Assembly (NCBI RefSeq): GCF_009789075.1
Contig: NZ_WNXQ01000013.1
Coordinates: forward strand, 19,697 to 83,696
DNA: 64,000 bases
Source of the DNA: Pseudooceanicola pacificus
Lineage (GTDB): Bacteria > Pseudomonadota > Alphaproteobacteria > Rhodobacterales > Rhodobacteraceae
Reading direction: 5' to 3'
Each line of letters opens with the position of its first letter. The stretch's first letter is position 1. Positions 34,320-42,698 of the stretch are shown here, piece after piece. The position numbers and the translations under genes were made by a program. The notes beneath the pieces were generated by a model that had not been told where the DNA came from, made no database searches, and saw only the letters and a program-made list of their open reading frames with translations.

Positions 34320-35396
34320 TTAGTTCAGCGAAACGCCATAGGCTTCCTGCAGCCAGTTGATCACGAAGGCCTTGGCCTCGGGGGACACGGTGGTGCCCTC
34401 CTTGGTTGCCCTGGCTGCGCCTGCACCGACAAAGACTTCGTATTTGCCAACGTGCTTGGCTGCGATGGCCGGGAAGTCCGGGCTTTTGCGCACGGCATCG
34501 AAGGCGTCGGTATACGCCTGCGCCACGTCATCCGGGGTGCCGTTGGGCAGGAAGGCGATCTTTTGCACCGGGAAGCCGGCCACGAAGAAGGCTTTCCATG
34601 CATCCCATGCCTCGCCCGAGGTCTCGCAGCCATCGGTCGCTTCGCAGACTTCCTTGAAGGTCGGCATGTCCGGGAAGGTCGGATCGCGCACGATGTTTCC
34701 TTCGTCGTCCAGCGCGCCCCAGGACATCATCGGCACGGCCTTGCCCTGCGCAACCAGATCGGCAGAGGCGCCGAGGTAGCTGGACGAGGTCTGGTAGTCG
34801 ATGGTGGCCTCGCCACGTTCGAACATCAGGCGGCCGTCACCGCGCCCCTTGATGCCAAAGACCGGCTCGACGTTCATGCCCAGCATTTCCCAGGCCAGCA
34901 GCGGCACGAGGTCAAGGCGCGTCGCCCCCTGCGAGCCGTAGATGAAGTCGATGTCCTTGAGGTTGTTGGCCGAGCCGTCGAATTTCGCGCCGTCCTCGGG
35001 GTTGAGGTAGGCGACACCGCCCGTGCCCGAGGCCATGACCGGCACCCAGTCGGAATATTCGTAGCGCACGCGCGGGTCGTCCAGCAGGAAGGGGAACTGG
35101 GTCGACCCGGAGGTGCCGAAGATCAGCGTGCCGTCATCGTATTCCTGTTCCTGGAACCAGTTGGCGCCCTTGGTGGAGCCCGCACCCGGCATGAATTTCA
35201 CCACGACGGTGGGATTGCCCGGCAGCTCTTTGGACAGGAGCGGGGCAAAGAAGTTGGCCCATTTGGCCGAACCGCCGGTTTCCGAGAACGGGATGACCCA
35301 TTCGATCGTCTTGCCGGAAAAGTCGACTTCGGCAAGCGCCGGGGATGCCAGAAATGCGGCCGCGGCAACCGAGGTTGCGAGTTGCTTGATGGTCAT
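34320..35396 (-). CDS. tctC: Tripartite tricarboxylate transporter substrate-binding protein
   Basis: A 358-residue periplasmic protein with a signal peptide ending ASPALAEV. It has the TctC/Bug family opening (GKTIEWVIPFSETGGSAKWA) and the second-domain pattern LPNGTPDDVAQAYTDAFDAV. It is longer and more divergent than the other three TctC proteins in the window and contains a cysteine pair (CEATDGC). It binds the carboxylate in the periplasm and delivers it to TctAB. First gene of the minus-strand operon; divergent from tctD, with operator-like repeats in the 148-bp gap. Control by TctDE is the expected arrangement. Confidence 0.92.
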   Translation of the reverse strand: MTIKQLATSVAAAAFLASPALAEVDFSGKTIEWVIPFSETGGSAKWANFFAPLLSKELPGNPTVVVKFMPGAGSTKGANWFQEQEYDDGTLIFGTSGSTQFPFLLDDPRVRYEYSDWVPVMASGTGGVAYLNPEDGAKFDGSANNLKDIDFIYGSQGATRLDLVPLLAWEMLGMNVEPVFGIKGRGDGRLMFERGEATIDYQTSSSYLGASADLVAQGKAVPMMSWGALDDEGNIVRDPTFPDMPTFKEVCEATDGCETSGEAWDAWKAFFVAGFPVQKIAFLPNGTPDDVAQAYTDAFDAVRKSPDFPAIAAKHVGKYEVFVGAGAARATKEGTTVSPEAKAFVINWLQEAYGVSLN

Positions 35397-35462
35397 TGGT
35401 GTCCTCCCGTAGACCTGTCGCACCGGGACAAGGCCCCGGCGTTCCATGTACTTTCGTTTCAA

Positions 35463-35475
35463 GGGAATGATTCCC
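35463..35475. promoter_or_regulatory. GGGAAT-G-ATTCCC palindrome in the tctC/tctD gap
   Basis: Six-base arms GGGAAT and ATTCCC around one central base, 67 bases upstream of tctC and 70 upstream of tctD. Its central position in a divergent gap suggests a regulatory site; it does not have the direct-repeat form typical of OmpR-type regulators. Confidence 0.4.
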
Positions 35476-35506
35476 TCCTCCAACGCCGGCAACATGCCGT
35501 CCCAAC

Positions 35507-35524
35507 CTTGCGCGAAACTTGCGC
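35507..35524. promoter_or_regulatory. 11-bp-period direct repeat, likely TctD binding site
   Basis: CTTGCGC (35507-35513) is repeated exactly at 35518-35524, giving an 11-base period. OmpR/PhoB-type regulators bind as head-to-tail dimers on direct repeats with a 10-11 base period. The site is 20 bases upstream of tctD, in the gap shared with tctC. Confidence 0.6.
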
Positions 35525-35544
35525 ATCATGACAAATAACTGAGC

Positions 35545-36216
35545 ATGCGCATTGCCGTGATCGAAGACAATCAAGCCCTGGCCCAGGGAATCGCATTTCG
35601 CCTGCGGGACAGGGGGCATGCCGTCGACCTGTTGCACGATGGCCGCGAGGCGGACAGTTTCCTGTCGCAAGAGGGCGCGGACCTGGTGGTGCTGGACCTG
35701 AACCTGCCCGGTATGGACGGGCTCGACGTGCTGCGCGCCTTGCGGCGGCGGGGCGATGGCACGCCGGTGATCCTGCTGACTGCCCGCTCCGAAACGGCGG
35801 AACGCGTCGCGGGGCTGGATGCGGGGGCGGACGACTACCTGACAAAACCCTTCGAAATGGACGAGCTGGAAGCGCGGCTGCGCGCCATGGCCCGGCGCAA
35901 GAATCTGGAATTTGCCGCGCGGGACACGCTGGGGCCGCTGGTCTTCGACCGGACCGCGCGCCAGGTGCTGAAGGACGAACAGCCGCTCGACATCCCGCGC
36001 AAGGAGATCGCGACGCTGGAATGCCTGTTCGAGCGGCGCGGGCGGATCGTGTCCAAGGCGCAGCTGATCACCCATGTCTACGGCACCGGCTCGGACGCCG
36101 AAGACAGCGCCATCGAGCCGCATGTCTCGCGCCTGCGCAAGCGGCTGGAACGGTTCGGGATCAGGATCAAGACCGCCCGCGGCCTGGGCTACATGCTCGA
36201 GATCGAAACCCCGTGA
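35545..36216 (+). CDS. tctD: OmpR-family response regulator
   Basis: A 223-residue response regulator. The receiver domain (1-115) has the acidic pocket at Glu7/Asp8, phospho-acceptor Asp51 (VVLDLNLPGMDGL) and Lys101 (LTKPFE). The OmpR-type winged helix (125-220) ends with VSRLRKRLERFGIRIKTARGLGYML. It resembles TctD, the regulator of tricarboxylate transport, in sequence type and in position divergent from tctC. Its stop overlaps the GTG start of the kinase gene. Expected to be phosphorylated by TctE and to bind the direct repeat just upstream. Confidence 0.92.
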   Translation: MRIAVIEDNQALAQGIAFRLRDRGHAVDLLHDGREADSFLSQEGADLVVLDLNLPGMDGLDVLRALRRRGDGTPVILLTARSETAERVAGLDAGADDYLTKPFEMDELEARLRAMARRKNLEFAARDTLGPLVFDRTARQVLKDEQPLDIPRKEIATLECLFERRGRIVSKAQLITHVYGTGSDAEDSAIEPHVSRLRKRLERFGIRIKTARGLGYMLEIETP

Positions 36217-37574
36217 GGGCACGATCTCTGCGCCTGCGGCTGTTCCTGCTGATCCTGCCGCCGCTCCTGGTCGTTTCGGTCCTGCTGGGATGGTGGCGGT
36301 TCGAGGTGGCGCAGCGCACCTCGGAGGACCTGTTCGACCGCTCCCTCCTTTCCGCAGCCCTGGCGATTTCACGCGATGTGGCGATTTCGGAAGGGGACGC
36401 GCTGTCGCCCAGCACTCGGCGGGTCATCTCGGACGCGGGGGGCGGCGAAGTTTTCTATCACGTCACCGGCCCGGGCGGCGTCTACGTGACGGGCTATGCC
36501 TATCCGCCGCGCCCCGAAACGCCGGTCGTCCGGGAACTGCCGTTCTACTATTTCGCGACCTATCGCGGCGAGGACATGCGCGTCATGCGCATGATCGAAA
36601 ACCGCGTCATCGGGAACCTGACCGGCGATACGGTCGTGACGGTCTGGCAGCGCGTCAGCGACCGCCGCGCCTTTGCGCGAGAGCTGGCCCTGCGGGCGGC
36701 GGCGCTGATTGCCGGCCTGATGGCGACGCTGGCCCTGGTCGTCTGGTTCGGCGTGCAGATCGGCCTGCGCCCCCTGAACGATCTGGAGGCCGCGATCCGG
36801 CGGCGCTCTCCGGACGATCTCGGCCCGATCCGCCGCGCGGTGCCGCATGAGGTGTCCGGCATCGTCTCGACCCTCAACCGCCTTTTGCGCCAGGTGCAAG
36901 ACAGCTTCGAGGCGCATCAGGCCTTCATCTCGGACGCGGCGCACCAGCTGCGCAATCCGGCGGCGGCGATCCTGACCCTGGCCGAAACGCTTCCGCAGAT
37001 GCAGGACACGGCAGAACGCGCCAAATGCGAAGAGCAGCTGATAGAAGCCGCCCGCAAATCCGCACGGCTGGCCGAGCAGTTGCTGTCCCTTGAGCGCCTC
37101 CGCTACGACGAGAGCACGGCGATGGCGCCGTTCGACCTGAACACGGTTGTCGAGGATGTCTGCCGCGCCTTTGCCGCCAAGGCGCTGTCCCGCGACCTGG
37201 GCTTTGCGCTTGCCCCTCACCCGGACCCGCTTGTTGTGCTTGGCAATCCCGTTCTGATTGGCGAGGCCTTGATCAACATCCTCGAAAATGCGCTGAAGCA
37301 TGGCGGGGCGGAGATGACCGCGTTCAACGTGCGCACATATGCAGACGGCAGGGATGTCTTGATCGAGGTCGCGGATGACGGCGTCGGCATCCCGCCCGAC
37401 AAGGTCAGCACCGCCTTTCGCCGTTTCTCGCAGTTGCAATATGGCGAGGGGACCGGGCTGGGGCTCGCCATCGTGGAACAGGTGATGGTCAGGCACGCGG
37501 GGCGGGTCGATATCGTGCCGACCGAACGGGGGACCAGGTTCCGCCTTCGGTTCCCGCGCCACGCAGAGGGCTGA
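36213..37574 (+). CDS. tctE: Sensor histidine kinase, TctE-like
   Basis: A 453-residue sensor kinase starting at a GTG that overlaps the tctD stop. It has an N-terminal membrane segment (LFLLILPPLLVVSVLLGWW), a periplasmic domain of about 125 residues, a second segment near residues 160-182, a HAMP-like linker, H box ISDAAHQLRNP with His244, and an ATPase domain with N box NILENALKHGG, G1 box DDGVGIPP and G2 box GEGTGLGL. The AHQLR(N/T)P form of the H box is typical of TctE. It senses extracellular citrate-like carboxylates. No gene follows for 477 bases. Confidence 0.93.
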   Translation: MRARSLRLRLFLLILPPLLVVSVLLGWWRFEVAQRTSEDLFDRSLLSAALAISRDVAISEGDALSPSTRRVISDAGGGEVFYHVTGPGGVYVTGYAYPPRPETPVVRELPFYYFATYRGEDMRVMRMIENRVIGNLTGDTVVTVWQRVSDRRAFARELALRAAALIAGLMATLALVVWFGVQIGLRPLNDLEAAIRRRSPDDLGPIRRAVPHEVSGIVSTLNRLLRQVQDSFEAHQAFISDAAHQLRNPAAAILTLAETLPQMQDTAERAKCEEQLIEAARKSARLAEQLLSLERLRYDESTAMAPFDLNTVVEDVCRAFAAKALSRDLGFALAPHPDPLVVLGNPVLIGEALINILENALKHGGAEMTAFNVRTYADGRDVLIEVADDGVGIPPDKVSTAFRRFSQLQYGEGTGLGLAIVEQVMVRHAGRVDIVPTERGTRFRLRFPRHAEG

Positions 37575-38051
37575 GGGACAGGCACCGCTTCGCCAGTATG
37601 TGCCCAGGCCGGGCGCGACACCTGAACCCCGGATCGGCTGGGCGTTTGGCCAGCCAATCCGCCGGATGGTCCGGCTGGCCCCCTGCCCCTTCCCGCGCGG
37701 CGCGGTGGGTGCAGCCAGAGGTGAAACCGGCATTGGCGCCACGGCCCCCGACGTTTTCGATCGCCGGGGTGGCGGTGCAAACCCTCGCGCATGCGCGCGA
37801 TCCCTGGCGCGTGGCTGTGGCAGGACGCGACCGGGCTAAGCTCTGTCGAACCGCGCCCTATGCCGGGGCGAGCTGTCCGCCGCCGGGTGTCCGGTCTTGG
37901 GAAAACGGCGCAAAATCTTGCACCTGGCACGAATATGCTGGAAGGGCTGCCCCCAGTCGCCGCCGCGCCGGGTGCGACCGGCGGCCACGGGCTGGAATGT
38001 CCTTTGCAGACGTCCTAGATACGTCTGGATTTAACAGGAACCGAACCAAAG
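37575..38051. other. Intergenic region between tctE and the sodium channel gene
   Basis: About 477 bp, GC-rich, with only arginine- and proline-rich short frames that lack ribosome sites. The last 50 bases carry an inverted repeat, CAGACGT (38007-38013) / ACGTCTG (38021-38027), with a 7-base spacer, ahead of the channel gene. Confidence 0.5.
38007..38027. promoter_or_regulatory. Inverted repeat upstream of the sodium channel gene
   Basis: CAGACGT and ACGTCTG are perfect inverted arms around CCTAGAT. The repeat ends 24 bases before the channel start, a position suited to an operator or a leader hairpin. Nothing else identifies the regulator. Confidence 0.4.
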
Positions 38052-38819
38052 ATGCGTCAGCACCTTTCCGATTTTCTCGACCACCCGTCGACGCGCTACG
38101 CGATCATGGGGGTGATCCTGTTCAACGCGGTCATTCTTGGGCTCGAAACCTCCAAACCGGTCATGAATTCAGCCGGTTGGCTCATCGTGACGCTGGACAC
38201 TGCCTGCCTTGCGATCTTCGTGGCAGAGCTTCTGGCCAAGCTCTATGCGCGCGGCCTGCGGTTCTTTCGAAATGCGTGGAACGTCTTCGACTTCCTCGTG
38301 GTCGGCATCGCGCTGGTGCCGGCCGCCGGGGGGCTGTCCGTCCTTCGGGCGCTCCGCATTCTGCGTCTGTTGCGCGTGGTTTCGGTGGCACCGACCCTGC
38401 GCCGCGTGGTCGAAGGCTTCATCTCGGCCCTGCCGGGGATGGCCTCGGTCTTTCTGCTCATGGCGGTGATCTTCTACATTGCCGCCGTGATCGCGACCAA
38501 ACTCTTCGCCGCGACCTTTCCCGACTGGTTCGGCTCACTGGGCGCGTCTCTCTACACGTTGTTCCAGGTGATGACCTTGGAAAGCTGGTCGATGGGCATT
38601 GTCCGCCCGGTGATGGAGGTCCATCCCGAAGCGTGGATATTCTTCGTGCCCTTCATCATGATCACGACATTTGCGGTCGTTAACCTCCTCGTGGGTCTGA
38701 TCGTCAACTCCATGCAGGACGCACATTCCCAGGAAACCAACGCTGCAACGGACAGCTACCGCGACGATGTGATGCGGCGTCTTGTGGCGATCGAGGACCT
38801 GTTGAAAGAGAAACGATGA
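38052..38819 (+). CDS. Bacterial voltage-gated sodium channel (NaChBac/BacNav family)
   Basis: A 255-residue single-domain six-segment channel. S4 carries the gating arginines at every third position (Arg99, 102, 105, 108 in VLRALRILRLLRVV). The pore holds the sodium selectivity filter TLESWSM (175-181), and the cytoplasmic tail (QETNAATDSYRDDVMRRLVAIEDLLKEKR, in part) forms the tetramerising coiled coil. Homologues are common in marine Rhodobacteraceae. It conducts Na+ on depolarisation across the inner membrane, in bacilli linked to motility and pH homeostasis. Monocistronic; convergent with a MATE exporter gene. Assignment is firm; the physiological role is not. Confidence 0.96.
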   Translation: MRQHLSDFLDHPSTRYAIMGVILFNAVILGLETSKPVMNSAGWLIVTLDTACLAIFVAELLAKLYARGLRFFRNAWNVFDFLVVGIALVPAAGGLSVLRALRILRLLRVVSVAPTLRRVVEGFISALPGMASVFLLMAVIFYIAAVIATKLFAATFPDWFGSLGASLYTLFQVMTLESWSMGIVRPVMEVHPEAWIFFVPFIMITTFAVVNLLVGLIVNSMQDAHSQETNAATDSYRDDVMRRLVAIEDLLKEKR

Positions 38820-38826
38820 CTCCCGC

Positions 38827-38868
38827 CTGTTGATGGCCTGCCCGCCAGGTCCGGAACAGCATCAACAG
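38827..38868. terminator. Stem-loop between convergent sodium channel and MATE genes
   Basis: CTGTTGATG (38827-38835) pairs with CATCAACAG (38860-38868), enclosing a smaller CCTG/CAGG stem. It sits in the 98-bp gap where both genes end. No T-run is visible on either strand, so the terminator role is tentative. Confidence 0.45.
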
Positions 38869-38917
38869 CGCGCGGACGGTCCGACCCAAGCCGTCACCCA
38901 ACTCTACGGACAGATCT

Positions 38918-40321
38918 CTAGCGGCGGTGGTGCAGCATCGTGAACGCCCGCCGATGGGCGAGAAAGGGCGGGCGCTCGGGCGGCTCTGTCGGGGCTGTCG
39001 CGGCCTGATCCATTACGCGCTTGGCAAGCCAGAGGGCCACCAGGGCCATCAGCGCCCCCCCTGCCATCTGGCCGATCAGGACACCCGCCGCCCCCCAGAG
39101 GGCGGCGCCGACAGCGACGAAGGGAACCACCCCCAGCGTGTTGCGTCCCCAGTTGACCCAGGTCGAATAGAACGGATGGCCCAGATTGTTGTAGGATGCG
39201 TTGGCAATGAAGATGACGCCGTTGAACACCCAGGCCAGCGAGAGCGGCCCGCAAAAGAGATAGATCAGGTCGCGGGTCGTGCCCTGCGCACCGAACAGGT
39301 CGGCAATCGGTGCGCGCAAGAGAAACAGCAGCGCCACCACGGGGACAACGTAGGCGATGCACAGCGCGATGGCCCGGCGAAATGCGTCGCGCACTCGGTC
39401 AAGCTGACCGGCGCCGAAATTCTGACCGATGATCGGGCCGATGGCGCCTGACATGGCAAAGATCAGGGCAAAGGCGATAGGCGTCAGGCGCCCGACAACG
39501 GCCATGCCCGCCACGGCCTCTTCGCCAAAGGACGACGCGGCGCGTGTCACATAGGCGCTGCCCACCGGGGTTGCGATATTGGCCAGCATCGCCGGGACCG
39601 CAAACGCGGCAATGGTTCGCGTATCCTTGAAGATGGCTGTCGGCGACCGTCCGGCCAGCCCGCCAAAGCGGTGGGTGATGTACCACAGCGCCGAACCTGC
39701 GATGGACAGACGCGCCGCGACCGACGCCCAGGCCGCGCCCTCCAGCTCCATGTGCAGAACAAAGATAAGGATCGGATCCAGCACCGCGTTGACCACACCG
39801 CCAATGACCGTGACCAACATCGACAGGTTTGCCGCGCCATGACTGCGCAGGGCGGCCGAGGCGATCATGCCGACCATCAGGATCGGCATGGTCGGGATCA
39901 GAATGCGCAGATAGGCAATCGACAGGGTCTGCGTCTCTCCTGTCGCGCCGACAAGCGCGGTCAGACCCGGCAGGTTGAGAAAGATCACCGCCGCGAATCC
40001 AATCGCAAAGATGACCCCCAGGGCCAGCACATGGGTCAAGACCTCGCGCGCGCGGTCCGGGTTGCCTTCGCCCAGTGCACGGGCCACCAGGGCGCCCCCC
40101 GCGATGGCAAAACCGATGCTGACCGAGGTGGTCATGAACAGGATGGACCCGGCAAAGCCCACGGCGGCGGCCAGTTCCGCCACACCCAGCATCGAGATGA
40201 ACACCATGTCCACCAGATCCACGACAAAAAGCGCCAGAAGACCCACCGCCGCCGTAAGCGACATGGTGGCGATGTGGCGCGAAAGGCTGCCGGTCAGGAA
40301 CCGGGCCTGCCCCTCGCTCAC
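38918..40321 (-). CDS. MATE-family multidrug/Na+ efflux transporter
   Basis: A 467-residue membrane protein with twelve predicted segments and the internal two-fold repeat of MATE exporters. Typical pieces are AAAVGFAGSILFMTTSVSIGFAIAGGALVARALG in the first half, shown here in part, and GAIGPIIGQNFGAGQLDRVRDAFR in the second. MATE proteins export cationic compounds in exchange for Na+ or H+. The start overlaps the stop of the upstream antiporter gene (positions 40318-40321), so the two are coupled. Substrate unknown. The neighbouring sodium channel and cation antiporter suggest, but do not prove, a shared link to ion homeostasis. Confidence 0.92.
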   Translation of the reverse strand: MSEGQARFLTGSLSRHIATMSLTAAVGLLALFVVDLVDMVFISMLGVAELAAAVGFAGSILFMTTSVSIGFAIAGGALVARALGEGNPDRAREVLTHVLALGVIFAIGFAAVIFLNLPGLTALVGATGETQTLSIAYLRILIPTMPILMVGMIASAALRSHGAANLSMLVTVIGGVVNAVLDPILIFVLHMELEGAAWASVAARLSIAGSALWYITHRFGGLAGRSPTAIFKDTRTIAAFAVPAMLANIATPVGSAYVTRAASSFGEEAVAGMAVVGRLTPIAFALIFAMSGAIGPIIGQNFGAGQLDRVRDAFRRAIALCIAYVVPVVALLFLLRAPIADLFGAQGTTRDLIYLFCGPLSLAWVFNGVIFIANASYNNLGHPFYSTWVNWGRNTLGVVPFVAVGAALWGAAGVLIGQMAGGALMALVALWLAKRVMDQAATAPTEPPERPPFLAHRRAFTMLHHRR

Positions 40322-42186
40322 ACCTGTGTCTCGGACAGGATGGCGCTCATACGTCTGAAAAGGTCGGCCTCCATGCTCTCACGCTCCTGATTGAAGCGGG
40401 CCATATAGGCTTGGTTCTGGTGCAACGGGATCGCCGGGTCGTGATGCTCGGCCGCGATCAACATGGACGTACGGTCGAAATCGGCGAAGGTCTCGACCAG
40501 CCGCTCGGCCTGGCTCCGGCTGTAGCCAAGCGCCTCGACAGCCGACCGGCCCATGCGCAAGGAACTGTCGTAGGTTTCGCGAATGATATCCCGGCATCCG
40601 GCAAACCACAGGTCATAGACGTGCCCACGGTCCACCGCCCGCGCGATGATATGCACATCGGGGTGATGATGCTTGACGTATTTGACCAGCTCGGTGATCT
40701 GGTCTTTCCCGTCGATTGCGATGACGAGCAGCTTCGCCTGATCTATGCCGGCGGCATGCAGCAGATCCGGGCGCGTTGCATCGCCGTAATAGGCCTGAAC
40801 GCTGAACGCCTTGAGCATTTCCAGCTGTTTGGAACTGAAATCGATGACGGTTGGCGTCAGCCCCGCGCCGCGCAGCAACCGCGCGACGATCCCGCCCACG
40901 CGACCATGCCCGGCGATGATCACATTGCTGGTTTCCTCGATCCGATCCATTTCACGCTCTTCCCTGCCGTCGAACCGGGGGGCGATGAGCCTGTCATAGA
41001 GGATGAAGAGCGCCGGGGTCAGCAACATGGACAGGGCCACGACAAGCAACAACCGATCCGCAATGGCGGCTGGCAGAACTGCGTTGGCGACCGTGAAGGA
41101 CAGCAAGACAAAGCCGAATTCGCCCGCCTGCGCGAGGCCGAGCGCAAACAGGTAGCGGTCCGCGCTGCCAACCCTGAAGATGACGGCAAGGGCGAACAAC
41201 ACCGCCGCCTTGAGGATCATCATCCCCAGCGTCAGGGCCAGGATGGTGGCGAAGTTGTCGAAGAGCAGGCCAAAATTGATCCCGGCCCCGACCGTCATGA
41301 AGAACAGCCCGAGAAGCAGGCCCTTGAACGGGTCAATGTCGCTTTCCAGCTCGTGACGGTATTCGCTGTTGGCCAGCACAACCCCGGCAAGGAACGTGCC
41401 AAGCGCCGGGGACAGCCCGACAAGGGACATCAGCAGGGCAATGCCGATCACGATCATCAGGGCGGCGGCAACGAAAAGCTCGCGCAGATTGGCGGCGGCG
41501 ATGAAGCGGAAAATCGGCCCGGTCAGAAAGGACCCGATCCCGACGACGGCCGCAATGGCCCCCAATGTGACAAGGGCGACGCCCCAGCCCGGCAACCCCT
41601 CGACAAGGCTGAGCGATCCGCCGTGATCGCCGCCGCCGCCATGATCCGCATGGGCCATCGCCTCGACCAGCTCGGGCATGGCCAGCAGCGGGATCAGGGC
41701 AAGCATCGGGATGACGGCGATGTCCTGAAACAGCAGAACGGAAAAGCTTGACTGCCCGCCGTCGCTTTTCATCAGGCCCTTTTCGCTCAAGGTCTGCAGA
41801 ACGATCGCGGTCGAGGACAGCGCCAGGACGAGGCCGATCGTCAGGGCGACAGTCCAGACCTGCCCGAACACCATCGCAACGGCCATCACCGCAAGCGCGG
41901 TCAGCGCGACCTGACCACCACCCAGCCCCAGCAGGCGCCCCCGCATCGACCAGAGCAGCTTTGGCTCAAGTTCCAGCCCCACAAGGAACAGCATCATCAC
42001 GACGCCGAACTCTGCAAAATGCTGAAGCGACACCACGTCGACATGCAGCAAAGCCAGGATCGGGCTGATGACGATCCCGGCAATCAGGTAGCCCAGCACC
42101 GACCCCAGCCCGAGCCGGGTGGCGATTGGCACCGAACACACGCCGGCGATCAGGAAGATAAAGGCCAAGAGCAGAAAATCAGTCAC
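40318..42186 (-). CDS. CPA2-family monovalent cation:proton antiporter (KefB/KefC-like)
   Basis: A 622-residue protein. The first 390 residues form the 12-13-segment Na+/H+ exchanger-type domain (PIATRLGLGSVLGYLIAGI, LELEPKLLW, PALGTFLAGVVLANSEY). A His-rich loop (HADHGGGGDHGG, around residue 190) is unusual and could bind metal. Residues from about 410 hold an RCK/TrkA-N domain with the NAD-binding VIIAGHGRVGGIVARLL. KefB/C-type transporters release K+ in exchange for H+, gated by glutathione adducts. The start is the ATG at 42186; 4-bp overlap with the MATE gene downstream. Ancillary KefF/G genes are not present. Confidence 0.92.
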   Translation of the reverse strand: MTDFLLLAFIFLIAGVCSVPIATRLGLGSVLGYLIAGIVISPILALLHVDVVSLQHFAEFGVVMMLFLVGLELEPKLLWSMRGRLLGLGGGQVALTALAVMAVAMVFGQVWTVALTIGLVLALSSTAIVLQTLSEKGLMKSDGGQSSFSVLLFQDIAVIPMLALIPLLAMPELVEAMAHADHGGGGDHGGSLSLVEGLPGWGVALVTLGAIAAVVGIGSFLTGPIFRFIAAANLRELFVAAALMIVIGIALLMSLVGLSPALGTFLAGVVLANSEYRHELESDIDPFKGLLLGLFFMTVGAGINFGLLFDNFATILALTLGMMILKAAVLFALAVIFRVGSADRYLFALGLAQAGEFGFVLLSFTVANAVLPAAIADRLLLVVALSMLLTPALFILYDRLIAPRFDGREEREMDRIEETSNVIIAGHGRVGGIVARLLRGAGLTPTVIDFSSKQLEMLKAFSVQAYYGDATRPDLLHAAGIDQAKLLVIAIDGKDQITELVKYVKHHHPDVHIIARAVDRGHVYDLWFAGCRDIIRETYDSSLRMGRSAVEALGYSRSQAERLVETFADFDRTSMLIAAEHHDPAIPLHQNQAYMARFNQERESMEADLFRRMSAILSETQV

Positions 42187-42698
42187 CGGAACCCCTCGCT
42201 TGCTCGGTCCGGCATCCTAGCATTGCCGTGAAGGAGGGGGGCAAGCCCATTTTGCGACCGGAGCCTTGCTCCCTTCCCGCGCGACCAAACCAGTTGCGGT
42301 TCCGCCCGTTCCCAGGCCTCGCGGTTCGTCGGCGACAGGGTCGCCGCGTGCACCGGAGCGTTGCGGCATGTCTGGGAACCTGGGCGAACTGTCGTTTATC
42401 TATGGCACAGGCGCATCATGGGTCATCAGCACGCTCGACACGCCTTTGAACTCCGCCGGGACACCTCCGAAGGTGCCGTAACGGCCCAGGCCTTGCCGAC
42501 CCTTCCGGAACGGTCATTTATCCATTGGAAATCAGCCGGATGAATTGGCTGCGGGCCCAGCCCGTCAGGCAGGCCCGCCGCTTTGCCACCGGCCTCATCA
42601 GCGCCCGGGATTGGCCGATGGGCGGTCCATGCGGCGATGCCGCGGGCCGGTCCTCGGGTGCCAGCCAACCTGCGTCGCTTTCAGCCCGAAGCGGACAA
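42187..42698. other. Intergenic region upstream of the antiporter operon
   Basis: About 512 bp between the antiporter start and the end of a minus-strand hydrolase gene. Several short frames exist on both strands, none with recognisable domains or ribosome sites. Promoters for the antiporter/MATE operon should lie in the first 100-150 bases. I see no repeats or RNA genes. Confidence 0.5.
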
